The position numbers and the translations under genes were made by a program. DNA of 64,000 nt from assembly GCA_965649825.1 (NCBI GenBank), contig OZ287711.1:372001-436000 (forward strand), read 5' to 3'. This document shows, in pieces, positions 1-10,283 of the stretch (position 1 is the first letter of the stretch; every line of letters starts with the position of its first letter). The notes under the pieces are model-generated. The model had not been told where the DNA came from and searched no databases. It saw only the letters and a program-made list of their open reading frames with translations. This DNA is from Penicillus capitatus (lineage: Eukaryota; Chlorophyta).

Positions 1-1766
1 GCGAGACGGCAAGACGTTGTGGATACTTGCTCCGTATCCAAGCCCTCGACGGTGGTTGGCAGCCTGGGTGCACTTCTCGAACACGAGTATTTGCTGCTCA
101 AAGTGCTTGCGTACGTCGTGGACGACGGCCTTCACGAGTGTCGCCTCGTCTGTCGACATTGGCGTGAAGCTTGCCGGAGGCTGCCCGTCAGAATTCGGGC
201 AGACGTCTCCTCTATCGGCGTTACCGAACTGGTGAGACAGGTGACAGAGAAGTTTCCGGAGGCGGCATCTCTGTGCCTCCTCGACAGGAGCCGAAAGAAA
301 GGACTGGGTGTCGATGCCCTGCCCTGGCTGTCGGGACTCACAAAGCTCCACACATTGCAGGTGCCGTTTCGACCTGGACATCAGGTCGCCGAGGGACTGC
401 GTCCGATTCTGCTGTCGATGGATCGCCTCCGATCGCTCTCTTTCCAAGCGGATGACGCGACCACCCACTCCGTCTGGATGGACACCTTGAGACGCCTGGT
501 GCACCTCACGTACCTGGATCTCTACGCGCCGTGCAACATCCATGCCTTGCCTGAACCGATCACAGAGCTCCACAGACTGCTGCATTTGAGCGGCAACGCT
601 CGGAGCCTGGTCAGGAGTGACGGGCGGCTCGTCTTCCAGTCGCTGACCCGACTCACGGGACTCAGATTCAGCGACGCACCTCATCTGGGACCACAGGACT
701 GGACAGCAGTACACTTGCAGGTGCGATAGGCGCCGCACGAGCATTCTGAAACGCGCTGTGTCTGTTCTAGTCGTTCCTTCCCTATGCCGCGTCGCTGCGG
801 TCACTGGACATCGAGGCGTGCACTGCCAGACGTTCATTCCAGGGATGGCTGTTGCTGTCGTCCTTTTCGAGTCTGGAGAAGCTCGTCACGAGTTGCTTCG
901 CCCTGAGGGACGCGGACTTCCCCGTCGCCCTCGTGGAGCTGAGTCGCCTGACTGAAGTGACGATCGCCGGCGGAATGCATCCGGACGGTCAAGTCTCCGT
1001 GGATCCCGTGCTCGCGCTCACTGGACTCAAATCGCTCTCGATCGATCCGTGCAGAGACATCGTCTCCAGACGACGCATGGCAGACTCACTGGCGGCCATG
1101 ACGCAACTGACGCGTCTCGCCGCGACGGGATCGATCTGCGCAATGTCCCTGTGCGGAACGCGTCTGCGTCATCTGCCTGAAATGGTCGACCTTGAGATCA
1201 CCATCTTCAGGGACTCGCAACTCCATCTGTCGCACGCCTTGGCCCGCATGCCCAACCTGGTGACGCTGCGAGTCAGCAATCGAGACAGCAGTCTCCTGCT
1301 GCTATCCAGTGCTTTGCAGCCGCTCAAGAAGCTCAAGACGCTGGAACTGTGGAAGGTCGACGTCGAGTCGGATTTTCTAAGCGTACTCGGGACGCTTCCG
1401 GAGCTGACGGAATTGAGTTTCGTCCCGAAGGTCACTCGCTTCGACGTTCATCGTTTCTACGCTCAGCTGAGCCTCCTGTGCAATCTGAGAGTGCTCGGGA
1501 TGCCTAGCTACTGGCCAGTGATTGGATTCTTGATCCGACCAGCGGCGTGTCGTGTGCCACGTCTTCAACGCATCCTCTTCATCGCAGACGGGGATTCGGT
1601 GAAGTTCTGTTTCGCTGGACTGCGACTGATTTGTACAGAGAAGTCATTGCCGAGATCCGTACTGTTTCGAACGTTTCCATGCCTCCGCAGTATTCACTTC
1701 TTGAATGCCACGACCTTTAAACGCAACCTCGGCGACAACGCCGGACAGATCTACCGTCTCGTATGA
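1..1766 (+). CDS. F-box-like/LRR protein, locus A (5' partial)
   Basis: Two exons are visible: 1-720 and 771-1766, joined in phase 0 across a 50-bp GT-AG intron (721-770). The frame is open to base 1, so the start codon lies upstream. Early in exon 1 (about bases 70-200) is an F-box-like segment with the family signature LLxxExLLxKVL followed by GLHECRxVCRxWREAC. The rest is leucine-rich, with repeated LxxLxxL units typical of FBXL proteins, and at least 565 residues are encoded. The intron falls exactly where it does in loci B, C, D, E, F and G, just after a conserved Leu-Gln and before a segment with consensus PYAxxLRSL. By family precedent it could be an SCF ubiquitin-ligase substrate receptor; this is inferred from domains only. 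Pseudogene H also resembles this copy in its middle part. Confidence 0.8.
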
Positions 1767-3081
1767 GCTGCTCAGTATGCTATGTGTTGTTTCTAATCGC
1801 TAGACCCTCGCGTCCTGACTGTGCTCTTCCTTATCGTACCGAAGAACTCATCGAACGAAGCTCATTTGTGATTCCTGCAATGACCCGTCTGTCAGTCATG
1901 TTCCTGAGTACTCAGTGCTGTGGGTTTTTCTTTGAATGTCGTGTCGGCGACGCGCAGATCCACGAGCGGATGCGTCATCGATTTCGCAGGATGCGGTAGG
2001 CAACGCAAAATCAGACATCAGATACGGTGCTCGCCTCCAGGCGGGTGTCAGAGCACGAGTATCGACACCGTCTCCCCAAACACGTTTGCCGCGCCCGGAG
2101 ATTTCAGCGACACGACGGAGGAATCTGAGCCGACTCCACCTGCGTCTATGCCGCGAGTCGTTGGAGTCAGCTGCCGCGTGTTGTGCTCCAAGGCGATGTC
2201 ACACATTCGGCTGATGGCCGATACCGTCGATTCATTACCCGTTCCCGTTTGCCGACAAATCCACGAAGCTTAAAGTCAGTTATCGTTTGTTCCATCCAAC
2301 TCGGATCACACTGACGACATCGTTCAGTTCGCAAATGCGACGAGAAGAAGTCGCGGAAACTTATAACATTCTCGTGCACTCCGAACAGAGGTCGGCGGCG
2401 TGTTTCGCAGACGAACTGGGTTTTGATGTGTGATAGCGACACGACAGTCGTGACGTTTTGGCTTTCGCTGCTCTGCTGGACATTGGTTGGATCCGTATGT
2501 GGCTTCTTAGCAACGGAAATTCTCGTCAGAGTCGTGATACGACGTCTTTCAGCAGACTACTGCACGAAACTTCAGAATCTTTTACAGTTGGTTTCACACA
2601 GGTGTACCACTAAACAACCTAAGAAAGAGGTCTGTCCAATAAATCTCGTCCACCATCGTGCTGCCGTGGTCATCGATTGGAAACAGAGACATCACAGAGA
2701 GGTCTTCATCGTTGGACGATAACAGCATTAATAAGACTACCATCACGACAATCGCTTCGCTTCCGTGTGTTGAGTGAGCTCCGCGTACAGTACTGTTTCG
2801 ATCTGTCTTTCTGTACCGTGCTGATTCCTGATCCGATCTCTATTCTAAACACAGAGGGAAGAAATAACTGCTAAAACCCTCCGCGTACGGGCCATAGCAC
2901 CTAGCTGGGAGTTTGTCACCGTGAGCCATTGACCAGCCACAATCAACTAACAAAACAGAATGGCCGATAATAAAAACACCACATTTTGTTAATGTTTACG
3001 GTAACTAGAAAGACGAGCATTCTTGAGCAATGGTGAGATCCATCATAGCTCAACGCATCTCGTGAACAGACGAGGTGCGTG
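1767..3081. other. Intergenic DNA with a possible membrane-protein exon
   Basis: No confident gene. An open frame from ATG 2426 to 2722 (+) encodes about 98 residues with one strongly hydrophobic segment (TFWLSLLCWTLVGSVCGFLA) followed by basic residues, like the last exon of a type I membrane protein. A plausible splice acceptor (TTTCGCAG) ends at 2410. An upstream frame (1920-2273) contains several cysteines and could hold ectodomain exons, but no phase-consistent exon chain could be built. Confidence 0.25.
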
Positions 3082-3804
3082 TTACAGCAATCTCTGGGTC
3101 GGAGAAAACAATTCGTCCACATAAGCGTCAAGCACTGGATAACTATTAGAAAAGCGAGGAACGAGTCCGAAAAGTGCCTGCTGATAAGCAAAAACACCTA
3201 TAGTTCGATTTGGATAAGAACTCATCACCATTCGGACTCGAGGTAAGATTCGCCGCCACCTGTCATTTGTCGTCATTCGCTTGCAGTCTTCGAACGATTT
3301 CTTGGTTTGTTTCTTCTCCGTACCCATAGCAGTTCGGCAAGTAGGCCGGAATTGTTCGACTTTTGATCACGCTGTCGGCAAATCCATTGCCACCCACTGC
3401 TGGAGAATTCGGTTGCATCATCTGACTCATTCCATCCCGTATATTCGTGTTCTTCGCACGATTGATCCAAACCGATTTGCACTGGTGCTAGTTGCACCCC
3501 GCTGAAGCGTATAGGCGTGTCCAACGTGTAAAAAGGTCAACGGTGCACAGAACGTAGCGTGACTGACGATTGCTAGCCATCCGACTAGGAGAATACAATC
3601 CACCGCCTTGATTAAAATGTTGCCAGGTGAGACGATTTTTGGAGCTGAAGGCTCTTGTCGTGCGAAGGCTTGTCGTTGTGAGCAGGTGCATATCCACGGC
3701 GTGATTCTATCCGGCAAATTTGGAAAGAACTCGAGTCTGTGCGCTTCGAGTTGAGTGTTTTGTATCAGAGATGACCGACCGGCATCATTCTGTGCCGTTT
3801 TCAT
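3082..3804 (-). CDS. Hypothetical small protein S1, divergent from locus B
   Basis: The best frame runs 3804-3427 on the minus strand (125 codons; the first ATG codon gives an MKTAQ start). It has a hydrophobic stretch around VDCILLVGWLAIVSHATF and a motif close to GHAYT. Its main support is a diverged inverted homologue at about 44.87-45.19 kb that preserves QNTQLEA, TCSQ, QEPS and FCAP...GHAYT next to F-box locus G, just as S1 lies next to F-box locus B. Part of the frame (the VSPGN...IVS segment) could be an intron, because homology resumes cleanly at its AG end. Further exons may lie at 3.08-3.5 kb. Function unknown; exon structure not settled. Confidence 0.3.
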
Positions 3805-4074
3805 CCACTGTAAGATCTCTGGTGAGTTGATGCGGCAAGGGATCTCTGCATCTGTATAAACTTTGTGTTCGAGTCGATACCAGCGGAGTTAGAGGCCCTG
3901 TTCTGGGATCGTTCTGGCATGACAACGCGAAGGATGGCGATCATGTCAAATGCGACCATCTGACAAATATCGGATTACGCTAAACGACATTGGCGGCAAA
4001 AAACAAACAGAAAGAAAACCGACAGGAGACCGTCGCGTTTTCGCCTTCGCCGACAAAACACCGCTACAGCTCAG

Positions 4075-5790
4075 ATGAGGTAAGTCCACCACGCCGGAAT
4101 CAGCTCAATGCTCACAACTGCGTATCGAGTCGCAGCTCCGATGCGTTGACGGGTATGGAGAGCAGTGATTGCCACCGAGTTGACCCAGTCACTGGATCTG
4201 AAAAGACCCTGAGTGACCTTCTCGAGCAGGAATACTTCTTGCTCAAAGTACTGGCGTACGTTGTTGAGGATGGTCTCCACGAATGCCGTCGCGTCTGTCG
4301 CCGGTGGCGCGACGCCTGTGGGAAGCTACCCGTCACGCTACACAGAGTGTTTGCGGATACACTACAGAAAGCAGCAGACCTATTCCCAGAAGCCGAAAGG
4401 CTGAGCATGCGTGAATGGATTAGCAGTGTGGACATCATCGAGACGCACATCGTCCCTCAGCTGCCGCGACTGGCGAATCTGAAAGATCTTTCTCTTTATC
4501 TCGACGGCGTATCCATCGATCTGCGAAGCCTGGTCGCATGCTTTTCATCGATGCAGCATCTGCGGTCACTCAGCTTGTATACTACGCACGAGGACACATT
4601 GCATTGTTTCGTTCACGACCTGCGTTATCTGACGAAGCTGACTTCTCTGTTTCTCGACCATAAATGTGTCCTGCACAACGATCTGGATCCAAACAGCTGT
4701 GTTCAAGGGCTCCGCCAGCTGACGATACCTTTCCACTTGCTGATCAACGAGCGGGGCGAGTTTGTCTTCCCCATGCTGACGGGACTTACCAATCTCATTA
4801 TCGGAGGCGCCAAAAACCCAGAGCAGTTCCTTTACAATCTACAGGTTTGCCAGTCGCTGGATCTGTTCGTCTGACAATTCGTTTGTGTTGTGGCAGAGCA
4901 TCGTGCCTTGCGCTGCGAATCTACAATCGCTCAGTATACACACGACTTTCGTAGAGTTGTCTTTGACAGGGCCGTCCCCGTGGAGATCGTTCTTGCATCT
5001 GTCAAGCCTGACAATTGGAAGTTACGTCCGACGAGATGCGAGATTCTTCGAAGCACTGCAGCAGATGCGCCAGCTGACGAGTCTGACTTTTATTGTCGCA
5101 TCCGACAGAGACAAGAGCGGCTTTCTGGAAAGCATGCCCTCGCTTACAGGTCTCAGATCCCTTTCTCTTTCCTATGTCGGCATTCCGGGTATCTCGTATG
5201 AGATCACGAAACGTCTCAGCGTTCTCTCGCAGCTCACGCGGCTGTGTTTGAGTGATCTACTGGAAGACCAACCTCTGCGCCTCCCGAAGGAACTCGTCGA
5301 TCTCTGCCTTTTTTCTAAGTACTCCTTTCCAGAAGACCTGTCTGAGCAGCTGGCCGCCCTGACAGATCTTACGTCACTTAAGATGCACAGTTACGAAGAG
5401 CTGCATTTGTTTCATTCTGATGGTATGAGACCGATCCGCCTCTTCAACGAACTCAGGCAGTTGAAGAAACTATCATTGCGGAATGTCTGTCTGGATCGCC
5501 CGTTTCTTGACGCTTTTGTAGCTTTGACCGGCCTGATGGAGCTGCGCCTCGGTGGACGCACCGAACAAATGGACCATCGCTTCATCTGTCAACAGTTGAG
5601 TCTTCTTTCAGATTTGAGTGTTCTGGAGATTCCGTATCCCAAGCTGTTGGTCGACAGCCAAGCTGGAGTACCACAAGGATGCATGCCCAAGCTCAGGAAA
5701 ATCGTTCTCCCTTTAGAATACATCGTCATAGATGACGACACGCACTTGGCAATGATGAAAGCATTTCCTTCTCTTCGAAACGTGGAATGA
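4075..5790 (+). CDS. F-box-like/LRR protein, locus B
   Basis: Model of three coding exons: 4075-4079, 4136-4844 and 4897-5790, about 535 residues. The first coding exon is only five bases (ATG AG) before a GTAAGT donor. The 56-bp intron keeps frame into MSSDALTG, and locus G has the same arrangement, which is why this start was chosen; the next in-frame ATG is at 4155. The second intron (4845-4896, 52 bp, phase 0) is the family intron. The F-box-like segment DLLEQEYFLLKVLAYVVEDG with HECRRVCRRWRDAC is followed by leucine-rich repeats and a terminal KAFPSLRNVE. The closest relative in the window is locus G, inverted 39 kb away. A role as SCF substrate receptor is inferred. Confidence 0.8.
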
Positions 5791-6497
5791 TTTATTAGAC
5801 CACTGCCTAATAAACAGTCACTTCCTCTAAAATTTGAGTATCTAATATCCCGCTGTCCTGCAACACCTGTTCATTATCTCGGCTCTGTTCAAGATGAAGT
5901 GGGTATTGTCAATTTGGCTGGATAGATCGAACCCTCAACCCAATACAAATGCCCTAAAAAACTTGCTTGCGTAAAAACGGCTGTGTCATTTATCTTACTT
6001 TACAATTGCGTACACGCTGTACGACGAGTTCAACAGACCAGTGTTCGGCGGATGCGGATTACGACGGTAGAGAAACGCGGTTCTGAATGGAAGTGCAGAC
6101 GACACTCGGCGACAGTGGACTTCCACGTCGGCATACTGTCGTTATAAATCCGGTGCTTTGAAGCCAGTTTCCGTAACATAAAGTCTGCTCCGTGTTCGTA
6201 CTCAGGTGTTTAGATGTGATCCTCATCCTTGGCTAAGTGTTGCGGCCTTTTCTTCAAAACAGCTACCGTAATCAAGGAGTGATCACATCACGGACTGTGA
6301 ACCCATCGTCGCCGCCGGATGAATGATACAAACGTCAATTTCAGAGAAACGAAGCTATCGGCGACGTGCGATTTGGAATCGCGTTTTTACATCGAAGCTG
6401 CTTGCAGCAAGTCTTAGGACATTTTTGTGTGTTCGACTGGAATCGCAATCCATGTCGACAACGCGTTTGGTTTTCTCTGTGTCGGCAATTGGCAGTG
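5791..6497. other. Intergenic, no gene seen
   Basis: Base composition is moderate to AT-rich, with stops in all frames and no splice-consistent exon chain. It separates F-box locus B from the membrane-protein fragment at 6.5-6.8 kb. Confidence 0.5.
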
Positions 6498-6828
6498 ATG
6501 AAAACGCCTGATGGGTTCGAAAGCGACGTTCTTTGCTTCTCTTTGCATCATCCGTTCCCGTATACGAAACCGCTGATCACAAATACAGGAGAAGACAGTG
6601 CGGAATGCTCTTTTGAGTTTCGCTCTAGCCGAGTTACGATCAATGAAAATGAGGAATATGTCAAGACGCATCCTTACGAATAGTTTCGTCGGTGCTGCTG
6701 TCATTTTCTGCCTGACTGTTGTGGGTCTCTGTCGCGATTTACTCTTTCGTCGGACGATCTTCAAGTTCGAAACTGCATTGCAGTTGGTCCGGCCACCCGT
6801 GGATGAGAACGATAGAGAGCTCAGCTAG
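6498..6828 (+). CDS. Putative type I membrane protein, C-terminal exons
   Basis: The frame through 6498-6616 joins, in phase, to 6666-6828 when a 49-bp GT-AG intron (6617-6665) is removed. That length matches the intron size in this genome. The product would be an ectodomain-like stretch ending near EDSAECSFE, then a single membrane segment (NSFVGAAVIFCLTVVGL), basic residues and a short acidic tail ending DENDRELS. The true 5' end is not established; ATG 6498 is only the first in-frame Met of this segment. Similar arrangements (polar segment, hydrophobic segment, basic tail) occur around 2.4-2.7 and 45.4-45.6 kb. The family is not recognised. Confidence 0.35.
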
Positions 6829-7302
6829 AAATCTGGCACTCTCGCCTAGGTGTCGCATCATCAGACTGGGAAGTCAAGTACGCTTTCCGTGACTCCGATC
6901 ATCTCAGTGCACGCACGCTGTTTTGCTTAAAAGGCGAATAGAAAGGAGACACACAACTTTGCATCATCGCCTTAGACATATTGACATTTCGGTCGAACGA
7001 AACGCTGGGCAGTGTCGTCGTCCGACTGTACACAGAGTGAGAAGACATTCCTTGTCGACTGTTTCTAGGAAGCGACACGTCGCAGAGATGGTAACAGCTT
7101 ACTCGAACGGAAGTGTAAGTCAGCAGCTGTAACTGATGAGGAAAGAACAATTCTCGGGAAGCTATAGATTGTGACGAGAATGGACACGAGAATGAAGGCA
7201 ATCGTGGAGTGACAAGGCGGTACTTCTTCGAATCGATGTGCGATTTGTTAAAAGTCATACATCAAAAATGCTCGGTCTGGCCTCGTTCGTTAATGGAGGT
7301 GT

Positions 7303-8598
7303 TCAATCGACGCGTTCTTCTTTGGACGGACCTTCTGGATCTTCTCCTTCGGACGGATCTGCCGGCACTTCAGCTTCGAAGCAACGAAGGAGCTCGTCGC
7401 AGGATTTCTCCCATGGGCCGTACTCGCGTCTAATGAAAATTTCTATCTTTCCGGCAAGAACTTTCCACACTTCATGAACTTTTCTCTTGTACGTTTTGCG
7501 GATCTCTCTTGTGACGATGTACTCCACGTCGATCTCTTCATTCTTGGCGACGTACACGATCTCCTCCTCTTCTATGTCCTTGGCATCTTTCGTATCTTTG
7601 CTTTCTTTTGTGTCTTTGGCCTCTTTTTTCGGTTGACTTAAAGCCAGTACTGCACCTCCCAACCCAACTCCAAGCGCGAGTAGGAAACCGACCGGTCCAA
7701 GAGAAACAGCTGGAGCAGCTGGAGCAGCAAATGACAAAATCGCGGGTATCTCAGATATGGCTGCCGTCGCACCAGCAGTATACGCCGTTGCACCAGCAGC
7801 GTACCCTACTGCTCCCACGTTACAAGCAACAGATGCCGCAGCCATACCTTGTACTAGGGTAGAGTTATCGACAACTGCCTTCTTCGTGATAAATATGATC
7901 GACCTTGTTTTGCGCCGTGTAACGCGAGTTTTCTTCTCATCCTTCTCCCTTATTTTCTCTGGGGAGCTCGGTCGTCTGACTTCAAATCCATCAAATAGGG
8001 GGCTTGAGAAGTCCAGCTTCTTTCTGGAGGGTGTCAGGGCTTCGTAGAAATCCAAAATCTCCGAGACGTCATTGTCGTACAACTGACGACTTTCCGGGGC
8101 TATTTGTAGGAAAGTTTGCAAACGAAAGGTTTCGATCGGTTCTATCCCACACTGTTTACGGATTTCATGAGCCCTTTCGCCGATTGCGGATACGTCATCC
8201 ATTCTAACAGCGACGACAATCTCCGAAAAAACAGCCACCATCTTCATTAGCAAATTCTTCTCTAGAGCGGACAGCGTCTGGATGATGACGAGCGGCGGAT
8301 AGAAATTCGCTTTTCCGGTTTCTCCAAGAAAACGGAGCAGGCTCTCTTCGGGAATGTCCGCTCCTCCGCTGTCATCGAAGCCGACCGTATCCACCATTCT
8401 AACATCACGATCACCAAGATGCATGGGATATCCCTTTGTCTCCGTCGTGTGCGAAACCAGACTTCTGGAGACGATGTCTGGGAGCGCTTCTCCTTCGAGA
8501 GTGCGGTGGGCGGTAGAGATGAATTCGCCTTTTCCGATCCGCGTCCTTCCGACGACGAGGAACACGGGGAACTGAGAAGAGTCGGCTTGACAAGCCAT
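7303..8598 (-). CDS. Membrane-type P-loop GTPase, paralogue 1
   Basis: Single-exon frame of 431 codons starting at ATG 8598. Residues 17-24 form a Walker A/G1 motif (GRTRIGKG) and residues 70-75 a G3-like DTVGFD, the layout of AIG1/dynamin-like septal GTPases. A basic stretch follows in the middle. Residues about 240-320 are a long Ala/Gly/Val-rich hydrophobic region able to form a membrane hairpin, then comes a Lys/Asp/Glu-rich repeat tract (KDTKESKDTKDAKD) and a conserved WKVLAG...YGPWEK segment. The last G1 residue is Gly where Ser/Thr normally contacts magnesium; the neighbouring paralogue has Ser. Probably a membrane-associated GTPase; the exact family is uncertain. Confidence 0.7.
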   Translation of the reverse strand: MACQADSSQFPVFLVVGRTRIGKGEFISTAHRTLEGEALPDIVSRSLVSHTTETKGYPMHLGDRDVRMVDTVGFDDSGGADIPEESLLRFLGETGKANFYPPLVIIQTLSALEKNLLMKMVAVFSEIVVAVRMDDVSAIGERAHEIRKQCGIEPIETFRLQTFLQIAPESRQLYDNDVSEILDFYEALTPSRKKLDFSSPLFDGFEVRRPSSPEKIREKDEKKTRVTRRKTRSIIFITKKAVVDNSTLVQGMAAASVACNVGAVGYAAGATAYTAGATAAISEIPAILSFAAPAAPAVSLGPVGFLLALGVGLGGAVLALSQPKKEAKDTKESKDTKDAKDIEEEEIVYVAKNEEIDVEYIVTREIRKTYKRKVHEVWKVLAGKIEIFIRREYGPWEKSCDELLRCFEAEVPADPSEGEDPEGPSKEERVD

Positions 8599-9587
8599 GT
8601 GGCGAAAACCCTAACGTCGTCCTCAACAAACGGTATTCTCAAACACAAGTGGCTGAAACGTAGAGAAACTCAAAAACGCCAAACGAAGACAGTCCAAAAA
8701 GCGTTTGTCGCACTGTCTGACACGGCTTTATCTGGCGAACGATACGAGATTGTCGATGAATATGGTATCAGGCTATTTTAAGATCTTGACACGTGTCAGC
8801 TGTCGCGTTCATTATGGGAGGCATAATGCAGTGCATCTCGAATCCTCCAGCAATGCCCCTGAGGAAGGGACAGGCGAACGTGCTGCAAAGTGTACAGCTT
8901 TCTTCTTTAGCGTTGTGCATCCTATCTGCATTTATGCAGCTCGAGAAGGTGATATCATCTCTGAAAGGCATGATCCTTTGCTTGATTTCACAATCTGCAC
9001 GGCTGATATGATCTCGAATAGTTTTCCTTGTGGTCCTTGTGGTCTTCGAGTTGTTTGACGGGGTTTCGGACATCTAGTGATCAATGATTTAGAGACTTCA
9101 GCTCGTAAACACACCTCAGTTATGTCTAGAAGAAACAATGTTTGCAGAGGATCTTATCAACGTAGTTGAGCGCAGTGAGAACAGATGACTTCTGGCTGAA
9201 GCGATAAGAATTTCGTACGTGAATCACGTTTAACGTGTTGGTTGCTAGATACGAGCGCACCGCTGTAAAAATGCTCGTGGCATTGGTGTGGTGATGCATT
9301 TAATGCTGGTTCAACCCGTCAGCCGTATGGGATGCATTTCTTGTTGTGGAATGAGAACTGTTGGTACCGGCAGTCATCTCGAAGGGCTCTCGTACCGATC
9401 GAATTCGCCATCTTCTCCGATGCGATCCGACGTCAGGCGACGTCACATCGTGAACTTCCAACCCATAAAAGGCGGAACGCAGTTGTCATTCCCGTCTTTC
9501 AGTCTCCTGCGTTTCTTTCGACCTCCGATTGCCTCGTATCTGAACGGGCGACGGTGAACTTGGCAGGTAGGTCAATATACACTGTCG
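8599..9587. other. Intergenic upstream of GTPase 1
   Basis: No supported gene. Short frames exist on both strands but lack homology, hydrophobic signals or consistent splice junctions. The part near 8600-8780 should hold the promoter of the minus-strand GTPase gene. Confidence 0.4.
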
Positions 9588-9944
9588 TTGCGACGCCGAC
9601 ACAGTGTCTCCGTCGGCGCAGCTCTTCGCGTCTTTAGGCGAACGACCCGTAGACGAGCTATTTCAGTTGACCTCAACGAAGGGTACGTTTCTGCCACTGT
9701 CGGTTCATTCGGCGCTTGTCTTGAGTCTGCAGGTCGCTTCGCGCAGAAGCTGAAGACGGAAACGTGGTCGGAGAGAGAACACGGACGAGGGCGCCCCTTC
9801 GCGCCAAATTCTGAAGGTAAGTTCCCCGATCAGAGAGGGCTCTGAACTAACGCCAAGTTTCTTCTTCACGTAGGCGGCATTCGAGAAGTCCGTAAAAGCA
9901 GGTGTTTTTTATGTTTTTTTTGCAGAGACGAGGACGGACGCTGA
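9588..9944 (+). CDS. Possible small spliced gene ending in a minisatellite
   Basis: The frame at 9588-9816 ends at a textbook donor (GAAG/GTAAGT). Fifty-seven bases later there is a strong acceptor (9873) preceded by a CTAAC branch-point-like motif and a pyrimidine tract. Removing 9817-9873 keeps the frame open to a TGA at 9942-9944, inside the first unit of the 34-bp minisatellite. The predicted product is short, with no recognised domain. No ATG was confirmed for the 5' exon, so the start is open. It could be the 3' part of a longer gene beginning near 9.3 kb. Confidence 0.3.
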
Positions 9945-10098
9945 CGGGCGGGCTACGGCCTGCGAGGACGGACGCTGACGGGCGGGCTACGGCCTGCGAG
10001 GACGGACGCTGACGGGCGGGCTACGGCCTGCGAGGACGGACGCTGACGGGCGGGCTACGGCCTGCGAGGACGGACGCTGACGGGCGGGCTACGGCCTG
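9930..10098. repeat. 34-bp GC-rich minisatellite, about 5 copies
   Basis: A tandem array of a 34-bp unit beginning GAGGACGGACGCTGACGGGC, with copies starting at 9930, 9964, 9998, 10032 and 10066. Copies are essentially identical. The unit length is not a multiple of three and there are no spacers, so it is neither a coding repeat nor a CRISPR array. Confidence 0.95.
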
Positions 10099-10215
10099 TC
10101 TTCCATGGTGGTGGCCACCGCCTTTCTAATTTTTTGTTCATTATCTACTCGCATGCTTCCCTCGAGAACCGGTCTCGGTTCCCGACGGGATAGCCTAATT
10201 TTTGTCGGGCGTTCT

Positions 10216-10283
10216 ATGCGCCAGACGAGCGCCGCGCGGCTGAACAGATCCTGTTCGATCGCGCGACGCTCGTCTGGCATATA
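10216..10283. other. Long imperfect hairpin
   Basis: Left arm 10220-10238 (GCCAGACGAGCGCCGCGCG) pairs with right arm 10260-10278 with one mismatch over 19 bases. An inner 6-bp stem (GAACAG/CTGTTC, 10242-10247 with 10251-10256) closes on a 3-base loop, and the outer stem can extend by a few pairs. It could be an RNA hairpin, a small-RNA precursor or a palindromic remnant; nothing in the sequence decides which. Confidence 0.6.

Noticed and set aside
5920-5950. Possible tRNA T-arm-like string (GATCGAACCC)
   Set aside because: No acceptor stem, D-arm or anticodon arm can be folded around it.
9930-10098. Possible CRISPR array
   Set aside because: Units are contiguous without spacers and the genome is eukaryotic; it is a minisatellite. 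The same applies to the 22-bp and 26-bp arrays.
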